DNA of 64,000 nucleotides from Nostoc sp. TCL240-02 (lineage in GTDB: Bacteria; Cyanobacteriota; Cyanobacteriia; Cyanobacteriales; Nostocaceae). The translations under genes were made by a program, and so were the position numbers. Position 1 is the first letter of the stretch. Every line of letters starts with the position of its first letter. The stretch lies in the NCBI RefSeq assembly GCF_013343235.1, contig NZ_CP040094.1, positions 2,914,501 to 2,978,500 on the forward strand. Direction: 5' to 3'. The notes beneath the pieces were generated by a model, which saw only the letters and a program-made list of their open reading frames with translations, did no database searches and was not told the origin of the DNA. Of the stretch, positions 1 to 9,880 are shown piece after piece.

Positions 1-337
1 GGCAATGAATCACGTAACGCCAAGCTGTAATAGCTGCCAGAATTCCTGCAAGTGACCAGCCAAGGAGCGTATGTAAATTAAGTACTGGTTGAGCTGCGTT
101 ATAAGGTTGTGCTAAACCTGCTTCAAATTGACCAAAAATAACAGCGATGAAGATGGAGATTGTAGCGAAAAACATATTCCACCAACTCACCTCGAAAAGA
201 CGGTAATTGCTAGTAAAGTATCCAATGACATCACACACGAAGGCAAACAACACCATTGCAATCACAAAATGGACAATGATGGGATGTATCGTATCAGGAT
301 ACGGTAAATTATGGTTATTCAGAAGCTTCTCAAGCAT
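1..337 (-). CDS. DUF2231 family membrane protein (partial)
   Basis: The gene starts at the ATG at 337 and runs off the left edge, so only about 112 N-terminal residues are visible. The product begins MLEKLLNNHNLPYPDTIHPI and continues with hydrophobic helices (HPIIVHFVIAMVLFAFVCDV; later FFATISIFIAVIFGQ). The HPIIVHF start of the first helix followed by alternating helices is typical of the DUF2231 predicted membrane proteins, which have no firm biochemical function. A third hydrophobic segment (LLGWSLAGILAAITAW) lies near the cut. The family assignment is from pattern memory and the C-terminus is not seen. Confidence 0.7.
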   Translation of the reverse strand, partial: MLEKLLNNHNLPYPDTIHPIIVHFVIAMVLFAFVCDVIGYFTSNYRLFEVSWWNMFFATISIFIAVIFGQFEAGLAQPYNAAQPVLNLHTLLGWSLAGILAAITAWRYVIHC

Positions 338-605
338 GGTATTCTACTGATATGTTAGTTAGTGTTTAGTGCTTAATAATCAATACTTCACATTTTTTGA
401 TTTCTACAACAACTTAGATTGCACTTAAAATCCTTCTAAATAACAACAGCAATTCTGATGAGGAGAATTCTTTCACAGAGTAGCTTGATTCTGATAGGCA
501 AAAGCTCACTGGAATGAATATAGAATAGCAAGTTATCGAAAAATGTTTTACTCGTTGGTAAATGCTGACGAACGAGTTACTACTTTCCATCTGTGAAGTC
601 AAACA

Positions 606-1372
606 ATGATGGATAAATTGGGAGCGACATTACCTTACGTATTTTGGAATCATCCTTGGCTGATTGTCTTTGACCGCAATCACGTAATTATTTCCACAGT
701 CTATGGATTAACTGGCAAGTTTTTTTGGCGGTGCAAAGAATCAAAGCTAAATACAGCATTTTTTAGCTCCAAAGCCGCAATTAAATTTTGCACTACTACG
801 ATTTCCCTCTCTTCCTTGTTTTGGATCTCTTCCATATTGACTAATAGTCCTCTTTTACTCGCAAACACTGTTACGATACTGACAAAATTCTGACATGATT
901 GTTCGTAGTCTTGGACTGTTTTCTTAATGCTTTTACCGTCGATACGACACCATTCAGATTCTTCTATTTCAACGTAGTTTTGCGCCCAGTAATTAAATTT
1001 TGTCACCAGTTTATCAAAATCGATTCCCATCGCTATGCGCCTGATAGTTGAGTATGAGGGAACACCGTGTTTTTGTATTTCAAACGTTTTGATTAACGCT
1101 CGACGATGCCGTTTGACAAAATCTCCCCATGCACGATACCCAACATATCCACTCATAGTGCCCATTATTACAAACAGCAACACCAACCATAGTGGATGTC
1201 TTCGACCATCACTTGTTCTGAAGTCTTCTACTTGCCGCAGATGTTCAATCAGACAAGCATCCATGATTCTTATCCCCTCAACACTTGCAATTTTACCTGT
1301 TTTAGGAAATGAAACAGCCCTGCCTACTCCCTGTTCCTTGTCCTCTTCAATGACTAAATAGGCTTTGGACAT
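606..1372 (-). pseudogene. ISAs1-family transposase, degenerate
   Basis: The open part (1372 to 701) encodes about 223 residues with the ISAs1 N-terminal region (LIEHLRQVEDFRTSDGRRHP, then a hydrophobic stretch and GYRAWGDFVKRH). It continues into the DDE domain up to VFSFDSLHRQKN, where the family normally has a DALHCQKKT-like motif. After that the frame breaks. Family-like sequence (CGNNYVIAVKDNQPRM) resumes in another frame around 670-610 and then ends, so at least two frameshifts and a C-terminal truncation have killed it. No matching inverted repeats were identified. Confidence 0.8.
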
Positions 1373-1446
1373 TATTATGCCCTAAGCTCATAAAGAGAAT
1401 TGCTGATTTTGGAGTGTACTTTATTTTTTTGAAGAATTTTGTACTT

Positions 1447-1600
1447 TTGATTCTCCATATATAAAGAATATCATACATTTGTTAAAATTACTTGCGTTAA
1501 CCAACTAATTTTCAAACAGTATTTGTCGTTACAATTAATCATGAACTACAGGATTATCAGCCAACAATTGCTTTTTTTCTGCTGTTTCTGGGTTAGCAAT
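1447..1600. repeat. Diverged repeat shared with 10335-10490
   Basis: The stretch around 1447-1545 (with AAAGAATATCATACAT and ATTACTTGCGTTA) recurs in diverged form at about 10336-10440. Similarity continues into the 3' end of the PsiE-like gene here. The copy at 10.4 kb therefore looks like the relic tail of a second PsiE-like gene. A shorter similar stretch occurs near 34470. Seen by eye only. Confidence 0.5.
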
Positions 1601-2071
1601 TTTGACCTGTTCAAAAAAGTTAGATACCCAAGGTAAAGCCACAAGAATTCCCGCTAATACTACTAAAAATACTGCAATTCCAAAAATTTGGTCACGGGGA
1701 ATTTCAAGAACACCGCGTAAAATTACTTCTCTTAAAGCAGAAACCATAGTAATCTCTACTGCTGCTGCCACGGATGTCCGTTGTTGTTGTATATGATCAA
1801 TTAACAGGCGGAATAACTCTACCAAAATCAAAATGAACAGGATATCAGATGTTACTTGCCGCAAATCTAATGGACTCAAAAAGGAGAAGAACATATCTCC
1901 CAGTCGGATCAGCATCACACAGAATAAACCAAGGCAGAGAGAAATGATAATAAAGTCTTGAAAAAACTCCAGGTTACGTACAATTGTATTTCTTTGTAAC
2001 CAGTCATTTAAGTTTAAAGTTAGCCCTTTGAGCATCGTATTTCCTAACAGTCTAGATTCATTTATTTCCAT
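1535..2071 (-). CDS. PsiE-like four-helix membrane protein
   Basis: The 178-residue product has about four hydrophobic segments: residues ~38-58 (DFIIISLCLGLFCVMLIRLG), ~75-92 (DILFILILVELFRLLI), ~100-120 and ~128-150 (IFGIAVFLVVLAGILVALP). The helix pattern with ELFRLLIDHIQ and EITMVSALREVILRG resembles the phosphate-starvation-inducible PsiE family, whose function is unsettled. Translation could also start at the internal Met 13. It is on the minus strand, 100 bases from its neighbour. A relic of its 3' end appears at 10.4 kb. Confidence 0.6.
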   Translation of the reverse strand: MEINESRLLGNTMLKGLTLNLNDWLQRNTIVRNLEFFQDFIIISLCLGLFCVMLIRLGDMFFSFLSPLDLRQVTSDILFILILVELFRLLIDHIQQQRTSVAAAVEITMVSALREVILRGVLEIPRDQIFGIAVFLVVLAGILVALPWVSNFFEQVKIANPETAEKKQLLADNPVVHD

Positions 2072-2171
2072 AACTGAAATAGTGCTGAGTATCTAGCATC
2101 GATTACTCAGCACTCAGAACTGTATTCAATCCCCATTATTTAGCTATGGGGTTCCACTCAGCCCTATTAAA

Positions 2172-2408
2172 CTATTTTGAACCGTTCAAGTCACCACCTA
2201 CCGTTTCTACGGCTTTAATTTTGGATACTGCGGTTGTTAAGTTATTCGCAGCCTTGATGATCTCTTGTAAGGTTTCGTTCATCACCTTCTCATCAAGAGA
2301 GGTTTCTAATAAGTAAGTTTCTACGAAAATCTCCACTCGGTTCACAATTATTTTGGCTTGAGAGCGTAGTTTGTTGAGGTCTTTGGTAGATAACTCAGTC
2401 ATATTCAT
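2172..2408 (-). CDS. Small helical protein of unknown function
   Basis: The ATG at 2408 is chosen because a good Shine-Dalgarno (AAGGAGC) precedes it by about 8 bases. An upstream in-frame GTG would put this SD inside the gene. The 78-residue product starts MNMTELSTKDLNKLRSQAKI and is predicted almost wholly helical, with a heptad-like pattern (LRSQAKIIVNRVEIFVETYL) and no membrane segment or cysteine. I do not recognise the family. The good SD and lack of overlap make it likely to be real. Confidence 0.5.
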   Translation of the reverse strand: MNMTELSTKDLNKLRSQAKIIVNRVEIFVETYLLETSLDEKVMNETLQEIIKAANNLTTAVSKIKAVETVGGDLNGSK

Positions 2409-2637
2409 TGTTTGAAGCTCCTTTGGTTTCACGGGGTAAATTCTACATTTTTGGTCAGCAATTTTCTCTCAAAGAGCGATTCTTACAAGTCAGCCCTTTT
2501 TTGAAAGATAAATCTTGCTGGAATACCAATTAAATTGTTCGCCTGTTGACTGCTTAAATGCCTTCAGATTCCCCAAATTCTTACAAAGGTTTCAAGCAGG
2601 AGATATTGCTATATCTAACAAGTTAGCGAGTCTATTT

Positions 2638-2967
2638 TAGGACTTACGCACTGAAAACTAAGGTTTGAGATTGCTTCTCTACGAGACGCTCCGCGAATGC
2701 GTAGACGTAGCCCGCCGCAGGCATCGCTGCACTCGCAATGAGATAATTTTGTCATGGTGCCTAAGTTCTTATTTATTGCTTAGACTTACGCACCGAAATC
2801 ATCTTTTGAGACTGAAGTGTAGGGTTTTGAGTCTTGAAGTGTCAAAAGCTTTGGTGCAGATATCAGAAGTTCTCCTCTGGTCGCCGCAGCGTATAGTTTA
2901 CTTGAGACGAGTAGTCTGTCAAATTCATTTTGACGGTTAAAGAGACGCGATAAATCGCCGTCTCTAC
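2638..2967. repeat. Dispersed Nostoc repeats in a 650-base gap
   Basis: The gap 2409-3059 has no convincing gene. It holds a GC-rich dispersed repeat at ~2673-2735 (CTACGAGACGCTCCGCGAA, then CGTAGCCCGCCGCAGGCATC), two copies of GACTTACGCAC(T/C)GAAA at ~2640 and ~2783 that resemble IS ends, and a palindrome at ~2941-2965 (AGAGACG...CGTCTCT). The palindrome belongs to the same family as the hairpin at 32958. Apparent reading frames here are repeat-derived. Confidence 0.65.
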
Positions 2968-3059
2968 TCTTAATTTATCCATCAATTATTTATTGACAGA
3001 CTACTAAAGATAGGGTGGATGCTTACCCTGTATCTTTGTATTCTGGCTGTTGACTCCTT

Positions 3060-3881
3060 TTATAACAACTTGAAGCCGAAGTTATTCAGAGTCTCACGCA
3101 AATCCTTACACCCTTTTAAATAGTTTAAAGTGGCTATTCGCTCGGCTGAATGTTGCGACCAATCACCAGCGACATTCATTTTTTGTTCAGTGTAGAACTC
3201 TTTCATGATATCATTATAGTGAGCGATCGCTTCATCTTGCTCTGCCAATTTATAGGTTTCCCGATGGAATACAGCTGGCTGGGGTAGACGTGGCTTAACA
3301 ACAGGTTGTGCTTCAGGATTGGGATAACCCACACACAACCCAAACACAGGGAACACAAAAGGTGGCAAATTCAATAACGTAGCTACCTCTTGGGTACTTT
3401 TGCGGATTGCGCCGATATATACCGTTCCTAAACCAACAGATTCAGCAGCTACGATCGCATTTTGCGCTGCGACTGAAGCATCGACTATTGCTTTAACCAA
3501 CAGTTCTACGTAATCCAGGGCTACGGGAGCTAGTCCGCGACTGTCAGCAATATGAGCCAGACGACCTAAATCTGCTAACCAAACGAAGAATACGGGAGCT
3601 TGGTTAATCCATACTTGGTTATTAGCCAGCCTGCATAATTCTGCTTTGCGTTCTTGATCTTCAACTGCTACTACACTCCAAGTTTGCATATTAGCTGAAC
3701 TAGGAGCAGATTGAGCAGCAGCAACTAGCCATTCTAGAGTTCCTGGTGGTAAAGGCTTAGATAGATAAGACCGGACTGAACGGTGGGCTATTAGCGTTTC
3801 TAGAGATTCGTTCCAGTCAATTTCGTAATTGAAGGGAATCTCACCGTAGCGCGATCGCAGTAATTCTGTAGGATTAGTCAT
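3060..3881 (-). CDS. NfsA-like nitroreductase family protein
   Basis: The 273-residue product has the nitroreductase fold signature of an FMN-dependent NAD(P)H oxidoreductase. It shows an early HRSVRSYLSKPLP motif (residues ~33-45) that binds FMN phosphate, AAQSAPSSANMQTWSVV, a central region AAQNAIVAAESVGLGTVYIG and a C-terminal GYPNPEAQPVVKPRLP extension typical of the NfsA/flavin reductase subgroup. The length fits the family and it should be a soluble homodimer. The physiological substrate cannot be told. A second copy of its 5' region lies at 4942-5000. Confidence 0.88.
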   Translation of the reverse strand: MTNPTELLRSRYGEIPFNYEIDWNESLETLIAHRSVRSYLSKPLPPGTLEWLVAAAQSAPSSANMQTWSVVAVEDQERKAELCRLANNQVWINQAPVFFVWLADLGRLAHIADSRGLAPVALDYVELLVKAIVDASVAAQNAIVAAESVGLGTVYIGAIRKSTQEVATLLNLPPFVFPVFGLCVGYPNPEAQPVVKPRLPQPAVFHRETYKLAEQDEAIAHYNDIMKEFYTEQKMNVAGDWSQHSAERIATLNYLKGCKDLRETLNNFGFKLL

Positions 3882-3989
3882 AGTTAGCTTTTGAACCTGA
3901 ACACTTTTTTACGATTAAGGAAAACAAGGAAGAACCAGAAAATCAGGAGGCTGATTTTCTGACAAAAGTAGAGAGAAAATACTTGATTG

Positions 3990-4700
3990 CTACGCAGCTA
4001 GCCTGGTTTCTCCAAAATCTGAAAGGGGATTATTCCGAAAAAAAGCAACTCGTAAGGCTAGCCGAGACTCAGATGCAGGACAAGTTAGCGGAGTAACCGT
4101 ATGCCAAGAGTTATCAGAACGTGCGATCGCAACTGAGGAATCACTAAGGGGTAAAATATCTTGAAAGACAGATTCCGCCTGGGAGTCTTTGAGAATTCGC
4201 AAACAGCCTCCCCAATCTACAGACCATTGCTGATTGAAAAATAGCAGATGAGTTAAAAGTTTGTTCGGCTCGTCTGTATGAGGGTGATGCAACTGTCCTG
4301 AGCTATACCGACGAAATCCAATATCCATTACACAGTCCTTCAGTTCCAACCCAGACATTTCAGCTATGGCTGCGCGGTAAGAATCTGTCCACAGTTCTTC
4401 TATCAACTGTCGCCAGACTTTACTCAGGTGTCTCAAGTCATAAGTAAGTCTGCCTTGTGCCATCCGCTCTCGCCAGCGATTATCGCTAGATTTGAGCATC
4501 AAGGAAATATCCTCGCTAGTAGCAAGCATCTTTCCCCAAGAGTATCCATATCCCTCTCCCTCCGACAGGCGAAACTCTTCATGGGGAAAACTCGCAGTTA
4601 GTTCTAAGCTTGCTTCTGGTGAAAGCAGGTTTTTGATCAAAGCCCAATTGTATGGGACTTTTTGCATTGCTGTGGTACTAATGGAATCAAAATTAAGCAT
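3990..4700 (-). CDS. 2OG-Fe(II) oxygenase superfamily protein
   Basis: The 236-residue product has the iron-binding facial triad of 2-oxoglutarate/Fe(II) oxygenases: an HTD motif in HHPHTDEPNKLLTHLLFFNQ (residues ~137-156) and a distal His in NSWHTVTPL, with WGGCLRIL between them. It resembles prolyl-hydroxylase-like proteins acting on peptides or small molecules. The substrate is unknown. It is a single gene on the minus strand, followed by the nitroreductase about 110 bases downstream. Upstream lies a tandem-repeat block. Confidence 0.8.
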   Translation of the reverse strand: MLNFDSISTTAMQKVPYNWALIKNLLSPEASLELTASFPHEEFRLSEGEGYGYSWGKMLATSEDISLMLKSSDNRWRERMAQGRLTYDLRHLSKVWRQLIEELWTDSYRAAIAEMSGLELKDCVMDIGFRRYSSGQLHHPHTDEPNKLLTHLLFFNQQWSVDWGGCLRILKDSQAESVFQDILPLSDSSVAIARSDNSWHTVTPLTCPASESRLALRVAFFRNNPLSDFGETRLAA

Positions 4701-4765
4701 GGTAGAAAAAACGCTTTACTAAAATTAACCAATCATGATTACCCTGGACATCAAATGGTACTGAA

Positions 4766-4855
4766 CTAGGGACTGGGAACTAGGGACTAGGGACTAGGGA
4801 TTAGGGACTGGGGACTAGGGATTAGGGACTAGGGACTGGGGACTGGAAAGATTTA
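4766..4855. repeat. Short tandem heptamer repeats
   Basis: About a dozen imperfect copies of GGGACTA/GGGATTA/GGGACTG run head to tail. A shorter complementary-type run (CCCAGTACCCAGTACC) follows at ~4900-4920. Such short tandemly repeated heptamers are characteristic of heterocystous cyanobacterial genomes. They are non-coding and likely to vary in copy number. Confidence 0.85.
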
Positions 4856-4935
4856 GATGGGAATTTAGATCCCAAGCAAATCTGATTCATATTTTCTTGC
4901 CCAGTACCCAGTACCCAGTCCCGGAGCGGCCCGAT

Positions 4936-5000
4936 CACAATAACTTTGTAGAATTTGTCATAGCCAACTTTTGAACTTGAACGCTTTTTTACGATTTCAG
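4936..5000 (-). pseudogene. Relic of a duplicated nitroreductase 5' end
   Basis: Read on the minus strand, the leader and first codons match those of the nitroreductase gene at 3881: a shared leader ending in TTCAAAAG, then ATG (at 4961). The relic encodes MTNSTKLL and stops, against MTNPTELLRS in the intact gene. About 55 bases correspond with a handful of differences. The gap 4701-5077 otherwise holds only the tandem repeat. Confidence 0.6.
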
Positions 5001-5077
5001 AGGGATTACCAACCTCATTGCAAATTTGTTTAGGTGCAAGACAACTCGCTTTACCGATAGCGGTTCTTCACCACTGC

Positions 5078-5278
5078 TCAAAATAAGTCCAGATCAACCT
5101 CTCCAGGATCAAACTGCTTTCCCTGCTGTTTGAGTGATTGTCCTTGGAGACTACGCAACAGCGAGCGCAAAACATCAGTCTTAGTGCGTTGGAACCGCTT
5201 GCAGTACTGCTCTAGAAGTTGCCGTTCTTCTGGAGACAATTGAAAAGTGATCCATCCTTGCTCTTTTCTCGGCATCAT
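5078..5278 (-). CDS. Ribbon-helix-helix-like small DNA-binding protein
   Basis: The product of about 66 residues (MMPRKEQGWITFQLSPEERQ) has the layout of a CopG/RHH repressor. A short strand (WITFQL) is followed by two helices (SPEERQLLEQYCKRFQ and TKTDVLRSLLRSLQ). The acidic tail ends DPGEVDLDLF. A longer version from the ATG at 5290 would start inside a perfect operator palindrome (5282-5298), so I prefer the ATG pair at 5278/5275. It lies about 100 bases downstream of nifV on the same strand. Function as a regulator is inferred. Confidence 0.6.
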   Translation of the reverse strand: MMPRKEQGWITFQLSPEERQLLEQYCKRFQRTKTDVLRSLLRSLQGQSLKQQGKQFDPGEVDLDLF

Positions 5279-5281
5279 TAC

Positions 5282-5298
5282 TACCAACATTATTGGTA
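5282..5298. promoter_or_regulatory. Operator palindrome TACCAA-N5-TTGGTA
   Basis: TACCAACATTATTGGTA is a perfect inverted repeat (extended by one more pair, C/G) immediately upstream of the RHH start. It is the best copy of a motif that recurs at about nine places in this window, mostly before Mo-related genes. Confidence 0.6.
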
Positions 5299-5386
5299 GT
5301 ATTCTAGCAGTTGATACAATAACTGCGCTGGCTAACCAGAGACGGAATTGTGATGCTTTCTTAATCTTCCCTACTCCTCATTAAGT

Positions 5387-6523
5387 TCACCTTTGGGGAA
5401 CAAAACTCAGGAGTTCTTCAACAGTGAGACTGCGCTTAACTTTTACTGACTCATGCTTTACAGCATCCAGCACTGATTGAATTTCTGGCTGACTGAGGGT
5501 GATTCCATGTTCTTGCAGCACACTAAATATCAGATGCCGACCAGAATGTTTGCCTACAACAAGGCGACGTTCCCAGCCAACATCTTCTGGCGCAAACGGT
5601 TCGTAAGTACCGGGATTTTGCAACACACCGTGAGCATGAATCCCTGACTCGTGTGCAAAAGTATTTTCACCCACGATCGCTTTCCAGGGAGGAACCGGCC
5701 AATTGGCAGCTTTAGCAACTAACCGTGACAGTTCCAGCAACCGTTTTGTATTAATACCCGTTGGGATGCCGTAGAGGTGTTTCAGTGCCATCACAATTTC
5801 TTCCAGCGCCGCATTACCTGCGCGTTCACCAATCCCATTTACTGTAGTGTTGACTGATCGCGCCCCTGCTTCAATACCAGCTAGCGAGTTCGCCATTGCC
5901 AGTCCAAAATCATTATGTGTGTGCATTTCTATAGGAATGAATAGATGATGCACAAGGGAGCGAACTTTGCTGTAAGTGTTCAGAGGGTCGAGTATTCCTA
6001 CAGTGTCACAAAAGCGAAATCGGAAAGCTCCCAACTCTTGAGCATAATACGCCACATCCAATAGAAAAGATGGATCGGCTCTGGAAGAATCTTCTCCGCC
6101 AACAGATACAGCTAAACCGCGATCGCAAGCAAAATTAATCGCATCCCGCAGCAGATCGAGCATTACCTGCTGCTTACCCCCAAACTTGGCGGCAATCTGA
6201 ATTTCTGAGACGGGAACGGAAATATGCACCCGTTCTAAACCACAATCTATAGATGCCTGGATATCGGACAATTTAGCACGGTTCCAGCCAAGTAACTGGG
6301 CATTTAATCCCAGATTAGCGATCGCTCGAATCGACTCTGCTTCTTCTTGTCCCATTGCCGGAACGCCAATTTCCAGTTCTGGAACACCAATGGCATCAAG
6401 AAAAGTAGCGATCGCAATTTTTTCTTCAACGTTAAAGGCTACACCCGCAGCTTGTTCGCCATCTCGCAAAGTTGTATCGTTAATCTGAACGGGATGTTTA
6501 TTCATTGTGAAGTGATGATTCAT
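5387..6523 (-). CDS. nifV: Homocitrate synthase NifV
   Basis: NifV condenses acetyl-CoA with 2-oxoglutarate to homocitrate, the organic ligand of the FeMo and FeV cofactors. The 378-residue product has the alpha-IPM/homocitrate synthase signatures: VQINDTTLRDGEQAAGVAF (residues ~12-30), the metal-binding HTHNDFGLAMANSLAG, NTTVNGIGERAGN, and FAHESGIHAHGVL, VVGKHSGRH in the C-terminal part. The length is typical of NifV and lacks the long regulatory domain of LeuA. Translation may start at Met 7. Its place beside the VnfR-like regulator and VnfH-type gene fits a role in the V-nitrogenase system. Confidence 0.93.
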   Translation of the reverse strand: MNHHFTMNKHPVQINDTTLRDGEQAAGVAFNVEEKIAIATFLDAIGVPELEIGVPAMGQEEAESIRAIANLGLNAQLLGWNRAKLSDIQASIDCGLERVHISVPVSEIQIAAKFGGKQQVMLDLLRDAINFACDRGLAVSVGGEDSSRADPSFLLDVAYYAQELGAFRFRFCDTVGILDPLNTYSKVRSLVHHLFIPIEMHTHNDFGLAMANSLAGIEAGARSVNTTVNGIGERAGNAALEEIVMALKHLYGIPTGINTKRLLELSRLVAKAANWPVPPWKAIVGENTFAHESGIHAHGVLQNPGTYEPFAPEDVGWERRLVVGKHSGRHLIFSVLQEHGITLSQPEIQSVLDAVKHESVKVKRSLTVEELLSFVPQR

Positions 6524-6656
6524 AACCAGCTAACTTGTTGGGTGATTTTGATTTGCTTGAGTAATTCATAATTGAAATGCACAGCAGCTAACTTGAGTTG
6601 TGGAAACTAAAAGACATATTTCTTAGCCATAGGATAATAATTACGAATTACTGTCT

Positions 6657-6792
6657 TCTCTCCGAGACGCTCCGCGAACGTAGTGGTAGCGAGTCTGCGT
6701 ACTCTGTAAGAGTTGCAAGCTACGCTTTTAGCCTCTGTCTGCGACAAGCTGCGCGTAGCTTGCTTCCCCGGAGGGGTACGTAGAGAGCATCA
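6657..6792. repeat. Dispersed palindromic repeats
   Basis: GC-rich Nostoc repeat modules (TCCGAGACGCTCCGCGAACG, GCGACAAGCTGCGCGTAGC, CCGGAGGGGTACGTAGAGAG) fill most of the gap between nifV and the regulator gene. The ATTACGAATTACT ends repeat on both sides (around 6639 and 6793). Confidence 0.7.
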
Positions 6793-6802
6793 TTACGAAT
6801 TA

Positions 6803-8083
6803 CTAAATATTTGCTACAACTTCCCCAATCTTGCTAGTGTCATAGCCGCCGAGAATCTCTAATTGCGATCGCACTAGCTGATGTCCCAAGATACTGAGGA
6901 ACTGTTTTACTGGTTCTTCTTCCAAGTATTCTTTAATAATCACCAAGTCGTATCGCGCACTATGAAGGGGGATAAATCCCAACCCAAAAGCAGCAGCTAT
7001 AGATGCCGTACTGATCCCAGCATCAGCAATTCCTGAGATTACAGATAAGGCAACATCTTGATGGCTGTGGACGATATGGGTAAATCCTTTCACAGTCTGA
7101 GATGGCACTCCTTCTTCTTGGAGTTTCCGTTCTAAAAGCATCTGACCGCCAGAACCCGCTTCATGGGTGACAATAGTTGCTCCAAATTCTACTAAGTCGG
7201 AAACTGTTTTAATTCCCCTTGGGTTTCCTGGTGGGACTAACAAACCTTCTTCCCAAACTCCAAGAGTAATCAAAACGGCACTCTTGCCTGTTAAGGCTTC
7301 CCGCACAAAGGGAATGTTATGTTCCCCAGTTTTGGGATCGTATAAGTGCATTCCTGCAATATGAACTTCACCTTTGCACAGACTACGTAATGCAGCCTTG
7401 CTGTGGGCGAAACGATAATGAATTCGCAGTTGCGGATGCCAACGTTCAGTTGCTCTTGCCAACAGGGAAAGCACAGGTGTACAACCAGCAATCACAACTG
7501 TATTGTGTAGTTTGTCTATATCATCCAGAATCCGAACCAGGACTTTATTTGTAACGCTTTGGCTTTGTGCTTCACCCTCCGATTGACGCTCATTACTAGC
7601 TACTTCTGACGCTAATGGCAATTTGCTGATGCTGGGTAACTCTTCCACCCTTACGGATGACGCTCCTACGTCGTTACCGCTTGCGCTAACCTTAGCATCA
7701 GGGTAGATCACTGCAAGCGTCTCACCATCAGCTGGAATCATTTCGATCCGAAAAGCATCATTTCCAATGAGGGGATAAGCTATCCATTGATTCCCAACCT
7801 GCGCTAGACTAACTCGCGATCGCTGTTGCTTAGGGATTGATCCCGCAAGAATTGCCTCAACTTCTGGTAAATCTTCTTCAAACCAGAATAAGTCCTCGAC
7901 TTGGCAGCCAAGAGCTTTGGCTAAACGGAGTGACATAGCAACAGAAGGAGCATATTGCCCTAGTTCCACACCACCAATACTCTGACGAGTTACGCCAGCT
8001 ATATTAGCTAATTCTTGCTGACTCATACCCAAGCGAGTTCTAATTGACTTCAGGTTATTGCAAAGATTCACATCCAGTTTCAT
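6803..8083 (-). CDS. VnfR-like regulator: XRE HTH plus molybdate-binding-like domain
   Basis: The 426-residue product has an XRE-type helix-turn-helix at residues ~11-65 (IRTRLGMSQQELANIAGVTR, then ALGCQVEDLFW) and a C-terminal periplasmic-binding-like domain (VVIAGCTPVLSLLARATERW, GEVHIAGMHLYDPKTG, ISTASIAAAFGLGFIPLH) of the kind found in molybdate-responsive regulators. The architecture matches what I recall of VnfR1/VnfR2, repressors of V-nitrogenase genes in Anabaena variabilis. A paralog lies at 33212. This copy has about 45 extra residues (VIYPDAKVSASGNDVG...) between the domains that the paralog lacks and that may derive from a repeat. It is cytoplasmic; the effector is inferred to be molybdate. 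Confidence 0.8.
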   Translation of the reverse strand: MKLDVNLCNNLKSIRTRLGMSQQELANIAGVTRQSIGGVELGQYAPSVAMSLRLAKALGCQVEDLFWFEEDLPEVEAILAGSIPKQQRSRVSLAQVGNQWIAYPLIGNDAFRIEMIPADGETLAVIYPDAKVSASGNDVGASSVRVEELPSISKLPLASEVASNERQSEGEAQSQSVTNKVLVRILDDIDKLHNTVVIAGCTPVLSLLARATERWHPQLRIHYRFAHSKAALRSLCKGEVHIAGMHLYDPKTGEHNIPFVREALTGKSAVLITLGVWEEGLLVPPGNPRGIKTVSDLVEFGATIVTHEAGSGGQMLLERKLQEEGVPSQTVKGFTHIVHSHQDVALSVISGIADAGISTASIAAAFGLGFIPLHSARYDLVIIKEYLEEEPVKQFLSILGHQLVRSQLEILGGYDTSKIGEVVANI

Positions 8084-8335
8084 GAGGCTGTATATCTCCG
8101 TTAGAAAAAGCCACAGCAGACAAACTTAAATCTGTTGGGTCAATCGCAAGGTTTTTTCGTATTTGCCGTTTTTGTTGTCAGACATATTGATGTTTTGACA
8201 ATTTTGCTTATTTGCTGCAAGCATAGCATACATATCGCTAAAATACTTGCATTTTTGGATACTATTTTAGCAATTTAGCGTAGCTTGCCAACCTAGGCAT
8301 CGCCAACGGTAGCAAGCTACCTCACCAAAAAAAAC

Positions 8336-8722
8336 TTAGTCCGAGTGCGGTAAATCCTGATCTAGATGCCAATTGCCTTTTTTAGTTGGTACTGCCACCC
8401 ACTGGAGTTCCAACCATAAGATCGGGTTCTTTTCCTTCAACCTTGAGGCGCGATCGCGGATAATCCGTGTGGCATTTATGCAAACAGCCTCACATATCCC
8501 CAAATCTTGGGCAACGCCTCGGAAAATGTCTTGGTAGGCATTAACTGAGGCAAACAGCATATTAGGATAATAAACAACAAAATGTTGTATGAGTTTTGGA
8601 GGACAACCCCAGTAAGAGTTTACGAGTTCGACGTGACAGTACTGGAGCAACTCACCTACTTTGGCACAGCGCCCCTGAGCTATGGTGATAAATTTTTGGA
8701 CTAAAACCTCTTCGGTCAACAT
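8336..8722 (-). CDS. Small vnf-associated protein, family A copy 1
   Basis: The 128-residue protein follows the VnfH-type gene at 166 bases on the same strand and has a strong SD (AAGGAGGAG) 8 bases before its ATG. It is clearly homologous to the 127-residue protein at 28178, which follows vnfN. Shared blocks are ELLQYCHVELVNSYWG versus ELLKHCHVKLIESYWG, and ILWLELQWVA versus LLWLELQWLA; CINATRIIRD also matches CLNATHLLRD. There is no membrane segment. I do not recognise the family and it does not resemble VnfG. Linkage of both copies to nitrogenase genes suggests a role in cofactor or Fe-protein handling. Confidence 0.65.
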   Translation of the reverse strand: MLTEEVLVQKFITIAQGRCAKVGELLQYCHVELVNSYWGCPPKLIQHFVVYYPNMLFASVNAYQDIFRGVAQDLGICEAVCINATRIIRDRASRLKEKNPILWLELQWVAVPTKKGNWHLDQDLPHSD

Positions 8723-8888
8723 AATGAGTTCTCCTCCTTCAATGAGGTAGACGAATTTTAGCGTGGTTCAGAACGCCGATTTCTCAAATGGTGGTAAGAA
8801 GTTTACGCAGTTTTTTCTGCTTTTTCGAGTCAGAGATTGCCAATTGCTCCAGACATTTTGTATGAGGGATAACCCCTACTGCATCGTC

Positions 8889-9812
<924 letters not shown>

Positions 9813-9880
9813 TTATTAATTCGGCTCCCAGATTATGGTGTAATCAAGCAGAATATTGAATCAAATTGGAGTTGTAAACC

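Noticed and set aside
414..602. Minus-strand 62-codon frame next to the ISAs1 relic
   Set aside because: Ser/Leu-rich low-complexity translation, no SD, no family; most likely chance.
2665..2940. Plus-strand frame rich in Arg and Leu
   Set aside because: It is made of dispersed repeat modules; no SD and no family resemblance.
4766..4855. CRISPR-like array
   Set aside because: The units are contiguous 7-mers without spacers; this is a heptamer tandem repeat. No CRISPR array was seen anywhere in the window.
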